64,000 bases of DNA from Saccharicrinis fermentans DSM 9555 = JCM 21142 (GCF_000517085.1 NZ_KI912107.1:5019980-5083979), one strand, 5' to 3'. Positions 50,373-61,276 are shown, counted from the first letter of the stretch. The notes: generated by a model from the sequence alone, not told the origin. Translations and numbers: made by a program.

Positions 50373-51590
50373 ATGTGTAAAAATATTACAGTTTCAACTG
50401 TTGGACTTGGATATATTGGATTACCAACGAGTGCACTGATCGCTTCGAATGGGATTCAGGTAAATGGAACCGACATTAATACAAAGGTTGTAGAGACGAT
50501 CAACAAAGGTGAAATACATATTATTGAACCGGAGTTAGAAAGTTATGTGTCGAAGGCTGTAAAAAAAGGTTTTTTGAGTGCTTCTACTGAGGTTCGTCCT
50601 GCAGATGTTTATTTGGTGGTTGTGCCAACTCCGTTTAAGGGAGGTAATCACGAGCCTGATATCTCGTTTGTGGAGGCCGCTACTAAAAATATAGTTCCTT
50701 TGTTGAAGGAGGGTGATTTATATATTATTGAATCTACCTCACCAGTTGGAACAACTGAAAAAATGGAGAAACTCATTTTTACAGAACGTCCGGAATTGAA
50801 AAATAAAATTTATCTGGCCTATTGTCCGGAAAGGGTTTTACCGGGTAATGTGATGTATGAATTAGTGCAGAATGACCGTGTGATTGGTGGGGTAAATGCT
50901 GAAAGCACCCAAAAAGCAAATGATTTTTATGCTTTGTTTGTGAAGGGAGAATTACATGCTACAAATGCACGCACAGCCGAGATGTGTAAGCTTACCGAGA
51001 ACTCCAGTCGTGATGTACAAATTGCTTTTGCCAATGAGCTTTCTTTGATTTGTGATAAAGCGAATATCAATGTGTGGGAGCTGATTGAATTGGCCAATAA
51101 GCATCCGCGAGTAAATATATTGCAACCAGGGTGTGGAGTGGGAGGACATTGCATTGCCGTAGATCCCTATTTTATTGTGTCTGATTATCCTCGTGAAGCA
51201 CAAATGATAGGAAAAGCACGCGAGACCAATAATTATAAATCCTTTTGGGTAGCTGAAAAAATTCAGAATTCCAAATTGGCGTTCGAGCTTAAAAATGGAA
51301 ATACACCTTCTATTGCGATCATGGGGCTGGCTTTTAAACCAAATATCGATGACCTGCGTGAATCTCCGGCCAAATATATTGCACAAAGGGTGTTGCAGAG
51401 TACCAATGACGAAGTGGTGTATTTTGTAGAACCCAATATTGAAGAACATGGGGTTTTTAAATTAACGGACTACAAGGAAGCGGTAGAGAAAGCAGATATT
51501 ATTGCCTTTTTGGTGGCTCATGACGAATTTAAAGATTTGTCAATAGCGCAGGATAAAGTTGTGCTCGATTTTTGTGGGGTGAGGAAATGA
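50373..51590 (+). CDS. wecC: UDP-N-acetyl-D-mannosamine dehydrogenase
   Basis: NAD-dependent four-electron oxidation of UDP-ManNAc to UDP-ManNAcA, 405 residues. The N-terminal Rossmann motif VGLGYIGLPTSALIA is present, and GCGVGGHCIAVDPYF holds the catalytic Cys with the WecC-type surroundings (Ugd enzymes have GGSCFPKD-like). The third domain begins near MGLAFKPNIDDLRESP. The 18-bp spacing to wecB supports a shared pathway. UDP-GalNAc or UDP-GlcNAc dehydrogenase activity is a minor alternative. Confidence 0.92.
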   Translation: MCKNITVSTVGLGYIGLPTSALIASNGIQVNGTDINTKVVETINKGEIHIIEPELESYVSKAVKKGFLSASTEVRPADVYLVVVPTPFKGGNHEPDISFVEAATKNIVPLLKEGDLYIIESTSPVGTTEKMEKLIFTERPELKNKIYLAYCPERVLPGNVMYELVQNDRVIGGVNAESTQKANDFYALFVKGELHATNARTAEMCKLTENSSRDVQIAFANELSLICDKANINVWELIELANKHPRVNILQPGCGVGGHCIAVDPYFIVSDYPREAQMIGKARETNNYKSFWVAEKIQNSKLAFELKNGNTPSIAIMGLAFKPNIDDLRESPAKYIAQRVLQSTNDEVVYFVEPNIEEHGVFKLTDYKEAVEKADIIAFLVAHDEFKDLSIAQDKVVLDFCGVRK

Positions 51591-51640
51591 GCAAAGAGTT
51601 TTATTGTTTTTAATACAACATATTAGAATTAGGAGTTTTC

Positions 51641-54040
51641 ATGAGAAGTAAATTATTGCTGTTATCATTGTGTATTGTACTCACATTCGTAAGTAATGTT
51701 CAATCACAAAGTGTAGATCCGACTAAAGTGGATGTGGCTAGCCTCAGTGCAGCAGAGATACAGAAGTTAATGACAGAAATGAATAAGCGCGGGATGTCCG
51801 AATCGGAAGCCATTGCACTGGCGCGTGCCAGGGGGATGTCCGAATCTCAGATCAGCTTGTTGAAACAGCGAATCGCAGAGGTAAAGATGAGTGGTGCCGA
51901 TTCAGGGCACGAATCTATGGGTACTAACGTAGATTTGTCTTATTCGGTGGAGTCTCTGAGTGAAAAAGCAGAACTGGATTCTAGTTTAGTGGATAAGAGA
52001 ATATTTGGCTTCTCCTTTTTTAATAATGATAAATTGACCTTTGAACCCAATGTGAATAGTGCTGTTTCTCCTTCTTATGTATTAGGCAGTGGCGACGAGG
52101 TTTCTATTGATGTGTGGGGTGCCTCCCAACAGAGCTATCAGTTAGAAGTTGATCGGAATGGGAATATTAATATTCCTAATGTTGGCTTAATCGCTGTTGG
52201 AGGTCTTACTCTTCAGGAAGCATCAAAAAAAATTAAAAGTAAGTTGGTGTTGATTTATCGCGATCTTTCTGCGCAAACACCCAGAACCTTTGCGAGTGTA
52301 AACTTAGGACAGATACGAAATATTACAGTGAATGTTATCGGTGAAGCTTTTCTTCCAGGAACCTATACTGTTTCGGGAGCTTCTAGCGTTTTTAACGCCT
52401 TGTATCTGGCAGGAGGACCCAACTTGTCCGGCTCTTTCAGAGAAATAAAAGTACTGCGGGACGGTAAAGTGAAAGCCGTATTGGATGTATACGACTATCT
52501 GGTTAATGGAAACTCAGATGTGAATATGAGTTTGAGAGATGGTGATGTGATTTTGATTTCTCCTTATTTGAATAGAGTGGTTTTGGAAGGGGAAATTAAA
52601 CGTCCTGGTATTTTTGAAGCTAAAGATGATGAAACGGTCGGAGATATGGTTGAGTTTGCTGGGGGGTTTACCGATAATGCCTATACGCATCGTCTTCAAC
52701 TATACAGAAAAACAGGTCGCGATCGGTTATTTAAAGATGTATTAAATGAGGATCTGTTTGATACACCATTATCTAATGGAGATAGTATTAGAGTGGGTAA
52801 GATAATAGATCGTTTCCAGAATTTGGTTAGCATAAAGGGTGCGGTATACCGTCCGGGTGATTATGAGCTAACTGAAGGGCTGAGGTTATCGGAACTAATT
52901 CGTAAAGCCGATGGACTGAGGGAAGATGCTAGTATGGAACGTGGTATTATCACAAGAGTAAAAGATGATTTTAGCCTGCAAAGCATCGCTTTTAGTGTAA
53001 ACGATGTGATGACAGGAGAAACGGATGTTGAATTAAAGAAAGAAGATGAAATTAGTATTTCTTCGATTCATGATCTGCGAGAATATAGAACAGTTCAAGT
53101 ATATGGCGAAGTTCAGAACAGTGGAACCTATGATTATAAAGAAGGGATGACTGTTGAAGATCTGATTTATGAAGCCGGAGGATTTTTGGAATCGGCTTCT
53201 GATTCTTATATTGAGGTAGCCAGGCGTTTAAGTGTGGTAGAAGGGGCCGAGATTAGTGAAAAGTTAACGCATGTTTTTAAGAAAGCGGTGCCACGTAATT
53301 TGGAATTGAAAAATACAGACGCCTCCTTTGAGTTACAACCTTACGATCAAGTCTTCATACGCCAGTTACCTGGCTTTTCAGAAACAGCTGTTGTTAAAGT
53401 TACTGGTGAAGTGGCGTATGCCGGGGAATATGCACTTTCTTCAAAGTCAGAAAGATTAACGCAATTGATTACGCGTGCGGGAGGTCTTAAGCCGGATGCC
53501 TATCCGGAGGGTGCCATGTTAACCAGAAAGGTGGAGATTACAGAAAAGCAAAAGAGGCTGCGTGCCGAATTGTTGGAGAGGGACAGTACATTGCAATTTT
53601 CTGATTTGAATTTTGAAATTGTTGCAGTGAGTCTTGAAAAAGCACTGAGTATGCCAGGCTGTCGGGATGATGTATTTTTAAAGGGTGGAGACGAGATTTA
53701 TATTCCTCGACAAATGCCAATGGTTAAAATATCAGGAGAGGTCTTGAATCCCATATCTTCTAACTTTATAAAAGGAAAAACTTTAAAATCATATGTTTGG
53801 GATGGTGGCGGTTTTGGCTTACAGGCCAAAAAGGGAAAGGTATATGTTGTTTATCCCAATGGCTCTGCCTCAGGAACAAAAAGATTTTTCTTTTTTAAAA
53901 ATTATCCAAAAATAACACCCGGCTGTGAGATCGTAGTTCCTGCTAAACCATACAGAGAGCCTTTACCTGCTTCAGCATGGATAGCAATGGCCAGTGCATT
54001 GGCCTCTCTAGGTGTAGTGGTTTCCAATATTCAGTTTTAA
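51641..54040 (+). CDS. polysaccharide export protein (Wza-like, multiple SLBB domains)
   Basis: Outer-membrane or periplasmic export channel for the polymer made by this locus, 799 residues. A signal peptide (MRSKLLLLSLCIVLTFVSNVQS) without a lipobox is followed by two helical copies of GMSESEAIALARARGMSES-like sequence, a Poly_export domain (SPSYVLGSGDEVSIDVWG, about 145-230), then about six SLBB domains (for example VNVIGEAFLPGTYTVSG, VVLEGEIKRPGIFEA, VQVYGEVQNSGTYDY, VKVTGEVAYAGEYAL), and a C-terminal membrane segment. This many SLBB domains is much longer than E. coli Wza (379 residues) but usual in Bacteroidota. AGGAG lies 5 bases before the start. Confidence 0.92.
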   Translation: MRSKLLLLSLCIVLTFVSNVQSQSVDPTKVDVASLSAAEIQKLMTEMNKRGMSESEAIALARARGMSESQISLLKQRIAEVKMSGADSGHESMGTNVDLSYSVESLSEKAELDSSLVDKRIFGFSFFNNDKLTFEPNVNSAVSPSYVLGSGDEVSIDVWGASQQSYQLEVDRNGNINIPNVGLIAVGGLTLQEASKKIKSKLVLIYRDLSAQTPRTFASVNLGQIRNITVNVIGEAFLPGTYTVSGASSVFNALYLAGGPNLSGSFREIKVLRDGKVKAVLDVYDYLVNGNSDVNMSLRDGDVILISPYLNRVVLEGEIKRPGIFEAKDDETVGDMVEFAGGFTDNAYTHRLQLYRKTGRDRLFKDVLNEDLFDTPLSNGDSIRVGKIIDRFQNLVSIKGAVYRPGDYELTEGLRLSELIRKADGLREDASMERGIITRVKDDFSLQSIAFSVNDVMTGETDVELKKEDEISISSIHDLREYRTVQVYGEVQNSGTYDYKEGMTVEDLIYEAGGFLESASDSYIEVARRLSVVEGAEISEKLTHVFKKAVPRNLELKNTDASFELQPYDQVFIRQLPGFSETAVVKVTGEVAYAGEYALSSKSERLTQLITRAGGLKPDAYPEGAMLTRKVEITEKQKRLRAELLERDSTLQFSDLNFEIVAVSLEKALSMPGCRDDVFLKGGDEIYIPRQMPMVKISGEVLNPISSNFIKGKTLKSYVWDGGGFGLQAKKGKVYVVYPNGSASGTKRFFFFKNYPKITPGCEIVVPAKPYREPLPASAWIAMASALASLGVVVSNIQF

Positions 54041-54065
54041 GGATCTTATTTATTTTTTGTAGTAC

Positions 54066-55190
54066 ATGACAAATCAAGATAGTAAAGAAGAAAAAAAGCA
54101 TCAGATAATTAAAGATGATGAAATAGATTTAATAGCGCTGATAAAAACCATTTGGGATGGTCGTAAAACCATTTATTATTCAGTAGCAGTTTGTGTATTT
54201 ATAGGTTTATTAATAGCTTTTTTAAGTCCTGCTAAATATACAGCATCAGCTACCTTATTGCCGTCTTCCAATAAGCAGGGTAGTAATTTAGGTGGTTTAA
54301 GTGCTCTGGCTGGCATGGCTGGTGTGAATTTGAATTCCATGATGGGACAGTCCGAAGGTATTCCTCCCGAAATTTATCCGGAAATTGTGAATAGTTATCC
54401 TTTTTTAAATGAGTTTATTCATGAAAAATTTCATTTTGAGAAGTATGCGGAGCCTATTTCTATTTATGACTATGTAATGGCGGATACGATTCCTTCAATT
54501 GGGGCGAAGATTGCTCAATATACGATTCGATTACCTTGGACCATGAAAGATGCGTTTTCTTCAGGAAAGGAAGAGGACGAAAGATTTAATAGTGTTGATT
54601 ATGGAGTATTAAATTTAACGGAAGAGAAACAAAATGCCTTGTCTGTAGTGTTTCAACTTTTTGAAATAGATGTAGATGCAAAAACTGGTTTGGTTCGCAT
54701 TTCAATGGAAGAGCGAGAACCTATTTTGGTAACCCAATATGTACAGAAATGTATTGAATTGTTACAGAAGTATATTATCAATTATAAAACGCAACAGGTA
54801 CGTGAAAATCTGGATTTTGTACAGGCTCGATTTGATGAAAAAAAAGCGGCGTATGAGGAAGCACAACGAAATTACTTTAATTATAAGGATAGTCACCGAA
54901 ATGCTGTTTCGGAACGCGTAGATATGGAATTTCAACGATTAAGCGATGCCTACGATATGGCCTCTACGGTATATAAAAGCCTAGCCCAGCAATTAGAGCA
55001 AGCTAAAATAGCAGTTAAAGAGGAAACACCTGTGTTTACCATATTGGAACCTGCTAAAGTGCCTATGGAAAAAAGTGCACCCAATAAAAAGTTAATTCTA
55101 ATTGTAAGTGTGTTTTTGGGAGGATTTATTGGTCTGGGTATTATTTTGGGAAAGATCGTTTGGGGAAATCTGATTACGAATTTCGATTAA
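54066..55190 (+). CDS. Wzz-type chain-length determinant protein
   Basis: Inner-membrane polysaccharide co-polymerase of 374 residues that sets polymer length and couples Wzy with export. DDEIDLIALIKTIWDGRKTI leads into transmembrane segment 1 (SVAVCVFIGLLIAFLSP); the periplasmic part contains a long coiled-coil (about 250-320, DFVQARFDEKKAAYEEAQRN); the Pro-rich VPMEKSAPNKKL region precedes transmembrane segment 2 (LILIVSVFLGGFIGLGIIL). There is no cytosolic tyrosine kinase domain. It lies 25 bp after the export gene. Confidence 0.9.
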   Translation: MTNQDSKEEKKHQIIKDDEIDLIALIKTIWDGRKTIYYSVAVCVFIGLLIAFLSPAKYTASATLLPSSNKQGSNLGGLSALAGMAGVNLNSMMGQSEGIPPEIYPEIVNSYPFLNEFIHEKFHFEKYAEPISIYDYVMADTIPSIGAKIAQYTIRLPWTMKDAFSSGKEEDERFNSVDYGVLNLTEEKQNALSVVFQLFEIDVDAKTGLVRISMEEREPILVTQYVQKCIELLQKYIINYKTQQVRENLDFVQARFDEKKAAYEEAQRNYFNYKDSHRNAVSERVDMEFQRLSDAYDMASTVYKSLAQQLEQAKIAVKEETPVFTILEPAKVPMEKSAPNKKLILIVSVFLGGFIGLGIILGKIVWGNLITNFD

Positions 55191-55206
55191 TAAAAGTATA
55201 TTATAA

Positions 55207-56613
55207 ATGAATATTCCTAAAAAAATTAAAAATATATGTTGCATTGGAGCAGGCTATGTTGGTGGTCCAACTATGGCTGTTATAGCGCAAAAATGTCCTG
55301 AGATAAAGGTAACAGTTGTAGATATTAATGAACAACGAATAGCTGCCTGGAATGATAAGATTCTGGATAATCTACCTATTTATGAACCCGGATTAAGTGA
55401 GGTTGTAAAAGAAGCTAGGGGACGTAACTTGTTTTTTTCAACAGATGTAGATAAAGCTATCGTTGAGGCTGAAATGGTTTTTATTTCGGTGAATACGCCA
55501 ACTAAAACATACGGAGTTGGTAAAGGTATGGCGGCTGATTTAAAGTATGTTGAACTTTGTGCCAGGCAGATAGCAAAGGTATCTACTTCTGATAAAATTG
55601 TGGTAGAGAAATCCACATTGCCTGTGCGGACAGCTCAGTCCATAAAAACTATTTTAGATGCAGAGGGAAAAGATATTCAATTTAAGGTGCTTTCTAATCC
55701 CGAGTTTTTAGCTGAAGGTACAGCCATTGAAGATTTGCACCATGCAGATCGTGTTTTAATTGGGGGAGATCAGGATGTAGACGGGCTAAAAGCGATTCAA
55801 TGTTTAGTGGAAATTTATGCACACTGGTTAACTAAGGAACGTATTCTTACAACCAATGTATGGTCTTCTGAATTATCCAAGTTAACCGCCAATGCATTTC
55901 TAGCTCAACGAGTATCATCCATTAATGCTATTTCAGCACTTTGCGAACATACAGGGGCTAATGTAGATGAAATAGCGAATGCTATTGGTGCAGATAGCCG
56001 GATAGGTTCAAAATTTTTAAAAGCATCCGTAGGTTTTGGAGGTTCTTGTTTTCAGAAAGATATTTTAAATCTTGTTTACATTGCGCGTTCATACGGATTA
56101 GAAGAAGTAGCAGATTACTGGAATCAGGTAATCATTCTTAATGATTATCAAAAACGGCGTTTTGCAGAGACGGTTGTTAATACTCTTTTTAATACAATTT
56201 CAGGTAAAAAAATTGCCGTGTTAGGATGGGCCTTTAAAAAAGATACGAATGACACTAGGGAGTCAGCTGCTATTTATGTAGCAGATTACTTGCTGAATGA
56301 ACAAGCAGAATTGATGGTTTATGATCCCAAAGTTAAACCCGAGCAAATATATGCAGATTTAGATTATTTAAATACTCGTTCTGAGGAAGAAAATAGACGC
56401 TTGCTTACTGTAGTAACAAATCCATATGAAGCGATGGATGATGCACATGCGGTAACGATATTAACTGAATGGGATGAGTTTAAGAATTATGATTGGAAGA
56501 AAGTTTATAGAGGAATGAAGAAGCCTGCGTTTGTGTTTGATGGGAGAAATGTATTAGAAAACGAATTGTTAAAATCGATTGGCTTCTTAACCTTTAATCT
56601 AGGACGTTCTTAG
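55207..56613 (+). CDS. ugd: UDP-glucose 6-dehydrogenase
   Basis: Oxidises UDP-glucose to UDP-glucuronate, 468 residues, longer than the roughly 390-residue E. coli form and close to the animal-type enzyme. [17 protein letters not shown] is the NAD site, [20 protein letters not shown] and [16 protein letters not shown] are typical of that class, and [14 protein letters not shown] holds the catalytic Cys. The product UDP-GlcA would feed the glycosyltransferases downstream, and the later C5-epimerase-like gene gives a reason for it. Confidence 0.95.
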   Translation: MNIPKKIKNICCIGAGYVGGPTMAVIAQKCPEIKVTVVDINEQRIAAWNDKILDNLPIYEPGLSEVVKEARGRNLFFSTDVDKAIVEAEMVFISVNTPTKTYGVGKGMAADLKYVELCARQIAKVSTSDKIVVEKSTLPVRTAQSIKTILDAEGKDIQFKVLSNPEFLAEGTAIEDLHHADRVLIGGDQDVDGLKAIQCLVEIYAHWLTKERILTTNVWSSELSKLTANAFLAQRVSSINAISALCEHTGANVDEIANAIGADSRIGSKFLKASVGFGGSCFQKDILNLVYIARSYGLEEVADYWNQVIILNDYQKRRFAETVVNTLFNTISGKKIAVLGWAFKKDTNDTRESAAIYVADYLLNEQAELMVYDPKVKPEQIYADLDYLNTRSEEENRRLLTVVTNPYEAMDDAHAVTILTEWDEFKNYDWKKVYRGMKKPAFVFDGRNVLENELLKSIGFLTFNLGRS

Positions 56614-56631
56614 ATTAAATTTATTGACCGA

Positions 56632-57876
56632 ATGAAAGAAATAATTCATAAATACAAGACCGTTATTGCGAATTTTTCGTATCTAACTTTATTGCAAATA
56701 ATCAATATTATTCTTCCTTTAGTAACTTATCCAATTTTAATATCTAGGCTGGGATCTGAGGTTTTTGGGTTGGTGATATTCGCCCAGACAGTTGTGATTT
56801 ATTTTAGTGTATTAATAAATTTTGGTTTTGGTATTTCTGCAACAAAAGCAATTGCTAATGCAAAATATGATAAAAGAAAGATAAATGAAATTGTATCTGC
56901 GGTTTATATATTAAAAGCCTTCTTGTTTGTTGCCAGTTTTGTGATCTATATTATATTGCTTTTTACTGTAGAGGTATTCTATAATCACATGTTCCTTTTT
57001 TTTATTAGCTTTTTTGCAACATTGTTTGAATTTCTTTTTCCGCAGTGGTATTTTCAGGGGGTTGAAAGAATGAGATACATCACTATTTTGGGGGTTTGTT
57101 CAAAAGTATTGTTTACCTTATTAATTTTTATCTTTGTGAAGAACAGTAGCGATTATGTTCTAGTACCACTATTTAATGTTATTGGGTTTTTAGTTATTGG
57201 CGTATGGTCCCTTTATATTCTTGTTAGGAAGGAGTGCATTACTTTTAGAAGGCTGCCTTTACATGTGTTAAAAGTGTATTTATACGATAGTTGGCCGTTG
57301 TTTCTATCAGCTGCGTCAATTCAGTTATATGTAAATGCTAACAAATTAATTATTGGTTCTTTTTTAGGTATGAGAGATGTTGCTATTTATGATCTTGGCG
57401 AAAAAGTACTTAAACTTTTAAAAGTTCCTATAAGAATGATTGGACAGGCTTCCTTTCCTTCGCTAGCAAGGAATAAATCAATTAATGAAATAAATAGATA
57501 CCTTTTAGTTGCAATGGCTTTGATTATGTTTTGCTTGTCGCTTGTTAATATATTTTCTAAGGATATAATTTTATTACTAGCAGGTCCTAATTTACTTGAT
57601 GCTGAAATAATTGTTAGGCTTTTGACATTTTCTACAATTTTTATTGTAATTAGTCAGTTTATGGGGAATAGTAGGATGATAATTTTTGGATTTCACAAAC
57701 AATACTCATTAGTGATTTCAATATCTGTACTTTACTTTATCGTTAGTACTTTTTTGTTATTTATAATAAACAAACTTGGCTTGGTGGCACTTACTTTGAA
57801 TTCAATTTTTGTAGAAGTTATAGGAGCTTTCCTTATGGTTTTGTTTTGTTACAGAAAAAAAATACTTTTTAGCTGA
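56632..57876 (+). CDS. Wzx-type polysaccharide flippase
   Basis: Multi-pass inner-membrane protein of 414 residues of the polysaccharide transporter (MOP) superfamily, with about 12 hydrophobic helices and very AT-rich coding sequence. NFSYLTLLQIINIILPLVTYPILISRLG is the family's N-terminal segment (shown in parts: LLQIINIILPLVTYPIL), and FPQWYFQGVERMRY is the conserved loop. It should flip lipid-linked repeat units to the periplasm. Its stop overlaps the next start by one base (TGATG), showing translational coupling to the glycosyltransferase. Confidence 0.9.
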   Translation: MKEIIHKYKTVIANFSYLTLLQIINIILPLVTYPILISRLGSEVFGLVIFAQTVVIYFSVLINFGFGISATKAIANAKYDKRKINEIVSAVYILKAFLFVASFVIYIILLFTVEVFYNHMFLFFISFFATLFEFLFPQWYFQGVERMRYITILGVCSKVLFTLLIFIFVKNSSDYVLVPLFNVIGFLVIGVWSLYILVRKECITFRRLPLHVLKVYLYDSWPLFLSAASIQLYVNANKLIIGSFLGMRDVAIYDLGEKVLKLLKVPIRMIGQASFPSLARNKSINEINRYLLVAMALIMFCLSLVNIFSKDIILLLAGPNLLDAEIIVRLLTFSTIFIVISQFMGNSRMIIFGFHKQYSLVISISVLYFIVSTFLLFIINKLGLVALTLNSIFVEVIGAFLMVLFCYRKKILFS

Positions 57877-58772
57877 TGATATATTCATTTATAATACTAC
57901 ATTATCAGGCATTTGAAGATACAATAGAATGTGTGGATTCAATTTTTAATAATATAAAAAGGGATGATTACAATATAATAATTGTTGACAATAAGTCCCC
58001 CAACGATAGTGGTAAGATTCTGCAAAAAAAATACAATGGTCACCCAAAAGTGAAAATTATAGAACTTGATAAAAATATAGGTTTTGCAAATGGCAACAAT
58101 ATAGGGTGTGAATATGCCTATAAAACTTATAATTCGGATTTTTATATAGTGATTAATAATGATACCATTATCGAAGATAGATTATTTGTAGATAAAATTA
58201 TAGATATATATAAGGAAACACATTTTGATGTATTAGGACCATGTATTTGGTCTATTGTAGATGAAGTTGATCAAAATCCTGTACCTTATCCTACTGATTC
58301 ATTAAAAAAAAGCTTTAAAGCCCTTTTATATAATATAGCATTATTCGTTTTAAATTTTGTCAATAAAGACACAGCTCTAATAAGATTTGTTGATGGTAAG
58401 AGGAGTAAAAGGACAAAAAACAATACAGTTCTTGGAGGTAGAACCGAAAGTGAAAAAGGTATTAAACTGCATGGAGCAGCTGTTATTTTTTCAAATAAGT
58501 ACTATAGCAAATATAAAAGTGCTTTTGATCCTAGAACTTTTATGTATTGCGAAGAAGATATTCTATACTCTAGAATTAAAAATGATAAGCTAGTTTCGAT
58601 ATATAATTCTACGCTAAAGATATTACACAAAGAAGATGTTGCTTCAAACGCAGTGATGTCAAACGGTCAGCTCCGAAGAAGATTTAAATTTAAACATTCA
58701 ATATGGTCTTCGTTTGTCTTGCTTAGAATATATATGCATAGTTGGTTTAGGTCCTTGCGTTCTCGTTATTAG
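57876..58772 (+). CDS. family 2 glycosyltransferase
   Basis: GT-A fold glycosyltransferase of 298 residues, cytosolic face. The start SFIILHYQAFEDTIECVDSI is typical of GT2 rhamnosyltransferase-like proteins; NIGFANGNNIGCEYA and YIVINNDTIIED supply the nucleotide-sugar pocket and the DxD-equivalent (NNDT). HGAAVIFS and MYCEEDILYSRI follow, the latter containing the EED acceptor-side motif. It overlaps the flippase gene by one base. Donor sugar unknown. Confidence 0.88.
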   Translation: MIYSFIILHYQAFEDTIECVDSIFNNIKRDDYNIIIVDNKSPNDSGKILQKKYNGHPKVKIIELDKNIGFANGNNIGCEYAYKTYNSDFYIVINNDTIIEDRLFVDKIIDIYKETHFDVLGPCIWSIVDEVDQNPVPYPTDSLKKSFKALLYNIALFVLNFVNKDTALIRFVDGKRSKRTKNNTVLGGRTESEKGIKLHGAAVIFSNKYYSKYKSAFDPRTFMYCEEDILYSRIKNDKLVSIYNSTLKILHKEDVASNAVMSNGQLRRRFKFKHSIWSSFVLLRIYMHSWFRSLRSRY

Positions 58773-58902
58773 CGAGTTATTTGGCGGGTGGGTGTTTGTA
58801 ATTTGCAAATATATTGTAGGCCGTAAATCTTAATGATAACATTTTTCATATTTTTGTTGTTCCTCCAAGGAACTCCAATAATTTAACTGAATTAGAACCG
58901 CA

Positions 58903-60180
58903 ATGTTAGCTTTGCTCAAGACGAATTTTAAAATTAGTACAATTGATATTGTTTACTGGGGTATTGTCTATTGCTTTATTCTATATGCTTTTGAGGGGCC
59001 AATTAGGTTCTATTCTGATAAGGTGAGTTTTAGAGAGTTCATATATACAAAAGATATTGTTTTGCTAGCTCTAGGTACTTTACTAGTATTTAGAGTAGAT
59101 GATAGAGTTTTAACAAGTAGAATAGTAGTTATTTACATATATGTGATGTCTCTATTCGGGCTTGTTGCATTGTTAAATGGACTTCCGATTAAACAAGTTT
59201 TTCTTGCTTATAAAATATATTTAATTCTTTTTGTTGGGATTCAAAGTTATCGGCTACTTCCAGAGTTGGGGCCTCGTTTGTTAAAAGCTATGAATTGCCT
59301 GGCATTATTTAGCTGCCTTGGCTTAATTATTAATATGTTTTGTAGTTTTCCATGGGAAGGGGTCGATATGTCTATTGGTAATATTATAGTTGATACTTCA
59401 AGAACCGCATATGCAGCTGGAGGATTTAAAAGAGTGGCTGGTTTTGGGCGCAATTGGTCTAATCCTGCATATTTTGCTTTAATTGCAACTGTTTTAAATT
59501 ATAGCTATATTAAACATATTAAATTTCGTCATATTATTTTAGTTCTTGTCTTTTTTATTGGAATATTGATTTCGACAAACAAAGGGGCCATTATTACTTT
59601 TCTAATAATTTCATTTTTTGCTGTGATAATTCGGAAGGTGCCATCTTATATATTGAAAATAGTAATGTTGGCCACTCTGCTAATAGTAATAGCATTGCCA
59701 TTACTTAGTTGGAATGAAGTATTAAATGTAGATTATTCATCCTTAGTGTCACGAATTATTTTTTCTTCTTTTAAAGCAAGAGTTGAAGATGTGTGGCCTC
59801 AAGCGCTGATATTAATTAAAGAACATGGTAGTTTAATATTTGGTAGAGGAATAGGCGGTATTGGAGCACCTCAACTTATCTTCGAACCCAGTATCTACCA
59901 TCCGGCAGATAATCTGTTTATATATCTTTATGGTCTCTTTGGTGTTTTTTCTTGTGTAATTTTCGCTTATTTAGGTGTAAAAATTATGGTGCTATCAATA
60001 AAGGATAGTAGAGACACCATATTTGTGGCCTATCTTATTTTATCTTTTTTAGGAATTGGAGTTATTGGTTCAGCGCTTGAGAATGGTATCTTGAATTTCT
60101 TTTTTGGTATTATGTTAGCGTCATTGTATTCTCAGAAAATTAAGTTTATATCTAGCAGTGTGTCGGACTTACCAAGTTAA
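58903..60180 (+). CDS. Wzy-type O-antigen/capsule polymerase
   Basis: Integral membrane protein of 425 residues with about 10-12 helices, little sequence conservation, and a large periplasmic loop (about 290-330) ending in HPADNLFIYLYGLFG, matching the Wzy/O-antigen ligase pattern HNxxLxxxxxxG. Position between glycosyltransferase, flippase and Wzz supports a polymerase acting on lipid-linked repeats. Ligase (WaaL) function is the alternative, but ligases are less often inside such loci. Confidence 0.8.
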   Translation: MLALLKTNFKISTIDIVYWGIVYCFILYAFEGPIRFYSDKVSFREFIYTKDIVLLALGTLLVFRVDDRVLTSRIVVIYIYVMSLFGLVALLNGLPIKQVFLAYKIYLILFVGIQSYRLLPELGPRLLKAMNCLALFSCLGLIINMFCSFPWEGVDMSIGNIIVDTSRTAYAAGGFKRVAGFGRNWSNPAYFALIATVLNYSYIKHIKFRHIILVLVFFIGILISTNKGAIITFLIISFFAVIIRKVPSYILKIVMLATLLIVIALPLLSWNEVLNVDYSSLVSRIIFSSFKARVEDVWPQALILIKEHGSLIFGRGIGGIGAPQLIFEPSIYHPADNLFIYLYGLFGVFSCVIFAYLGVKIMVLSIKDSRDTIFVAYLILSFLGIGVIGSALENGILNFFFGIMLASLYSQKIKFISSSVSDLPS

Positions 60181-60319
60181 GCTCTTAGAATCGTGTAAGC
60201 GTGGCGCGGAAAAAGACTAAAGTCCGGCAGGCTGCTAGTAGGAATTAATATTTTATGTTTTAATATTGTTAATTTTCAATCCGAATGTATTTTAATGCTA
60301 AAGTTATTAAGTTTGAAAA

Positions 60320-61276
60320 ATGAAATCACGGAGTTTAGGTGTTGATATCTTAAAGACGATTCTTGCCATGATGATAGTAGGATTACATACAGGCGTTATG
60401 GTAGAATATGGGCACAGTTTAAACTATTTTTTTTCAAGTGGGATTTTCCGTCTAGCTGTTCCAATTTTTTTTCTTATTAGCGGGTATTTTTTTTGTAGAG
60501 TTAACTCGTTTGGGGGATTGAAACATTGGGGTATAAGGTTGTTATATTTGTTTTTATTCTGGAATACACTATTTATTCTGGTATACTTAACCTCTTCTCC
60601 TACTATTGAATTAAGAAAAATACTACTTTTTATATTTGTAGGCTACCATCATTTATGGTATGTTCAGGCCATGTTTATTGCAGGAATACTACTTTATGTT
60701 TTCAAATTTGTTTTTCATCAAAGTGATAATCGGTTATTGTTGTTTTCGATGGTGTTATATGTAGTTGGGGCAGTACTTCAATATATGCTTAGATTTAATG
60801 TTTTAAATTTAGGTATAAGTGAATCACATTCAGTTCATTTATTATATCGCAATGGTTTGTTTTTTGCCTTTCCATTTTTTTGTTTGGGTTATTACCTAAA
60901 GTCAAAAAATATTAGAGGTATTCCGTTACATTGGTTTTTTGTAAGTATCATATTATTTATAACCGAAGTATATTTATGTATTAAGTTTATGAATCCATTA
61001 AAAGGCATTGAGATGCATCTGGCATTATATCCTCTTTCATCTATTTTGTTTCTTTATGTGATTAATACAATTACAGGTACATATAGCACAGTAAAAATAG
61101 ATATTGGAAAGCTTTCTTCTTGTGTATTTTTTATTCATCCATTATTTATTGTAGTTGGAAAAAGTAATAACCTGATAGGAGTTAATTTATTTGTTTTTAC
61201 TTATGTTTTTTCTTTATTATTGGCATACTTCGTTATCATACCTATTCAAAGAAAATATTTATCATTTATTCTGTAA
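60320..61276 (+). CDS. acyltransferase 3 family membrane protein
   Basis: Integral membrane acyltransferase of 318 residues, with about 10 helices. The start RSLGVDILKTILAMMIVGLHTG contains the family's His (R-x4-D-xxK to LH), and VGYHHLWYVQAMFIAG is a second conserved segment. Such enzymes transfer acetyl or succinyl groups to sugars of surface polysaccharides. It probably O-acetylates the repeat unit of this locus. A 139-bp gap separates it from wzy. Confidence 0.85.
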   Translation: MKSRSLGVDILKTILAMMIVGLHTGVMVEYGHSLNYFFSSGIFRLAVPIFFLISGYFFCRVNSFGGLKHWGIRLLYLFLFWNTLFILVYLTSSPTIELRKILLFIFVGYHHLWYVQAMFIAGILLYVFKFVFHQSDNRLLLFSMVLYVVGAVLQYMLRFNVLNLGISESHSVHLLYRNGLFFAFPFFCLGYYLKSKNIRGIPLHWFFVSIILFITEVYLCIKFMNPLKGIEMHLALYPLSSILFLYVINTITGTYSTVKIDIGKLSSCVFFIHPLFIVVGKSNNLIGVNLFVFTYVFSLLLAYFVIIPIQRKYLSFIL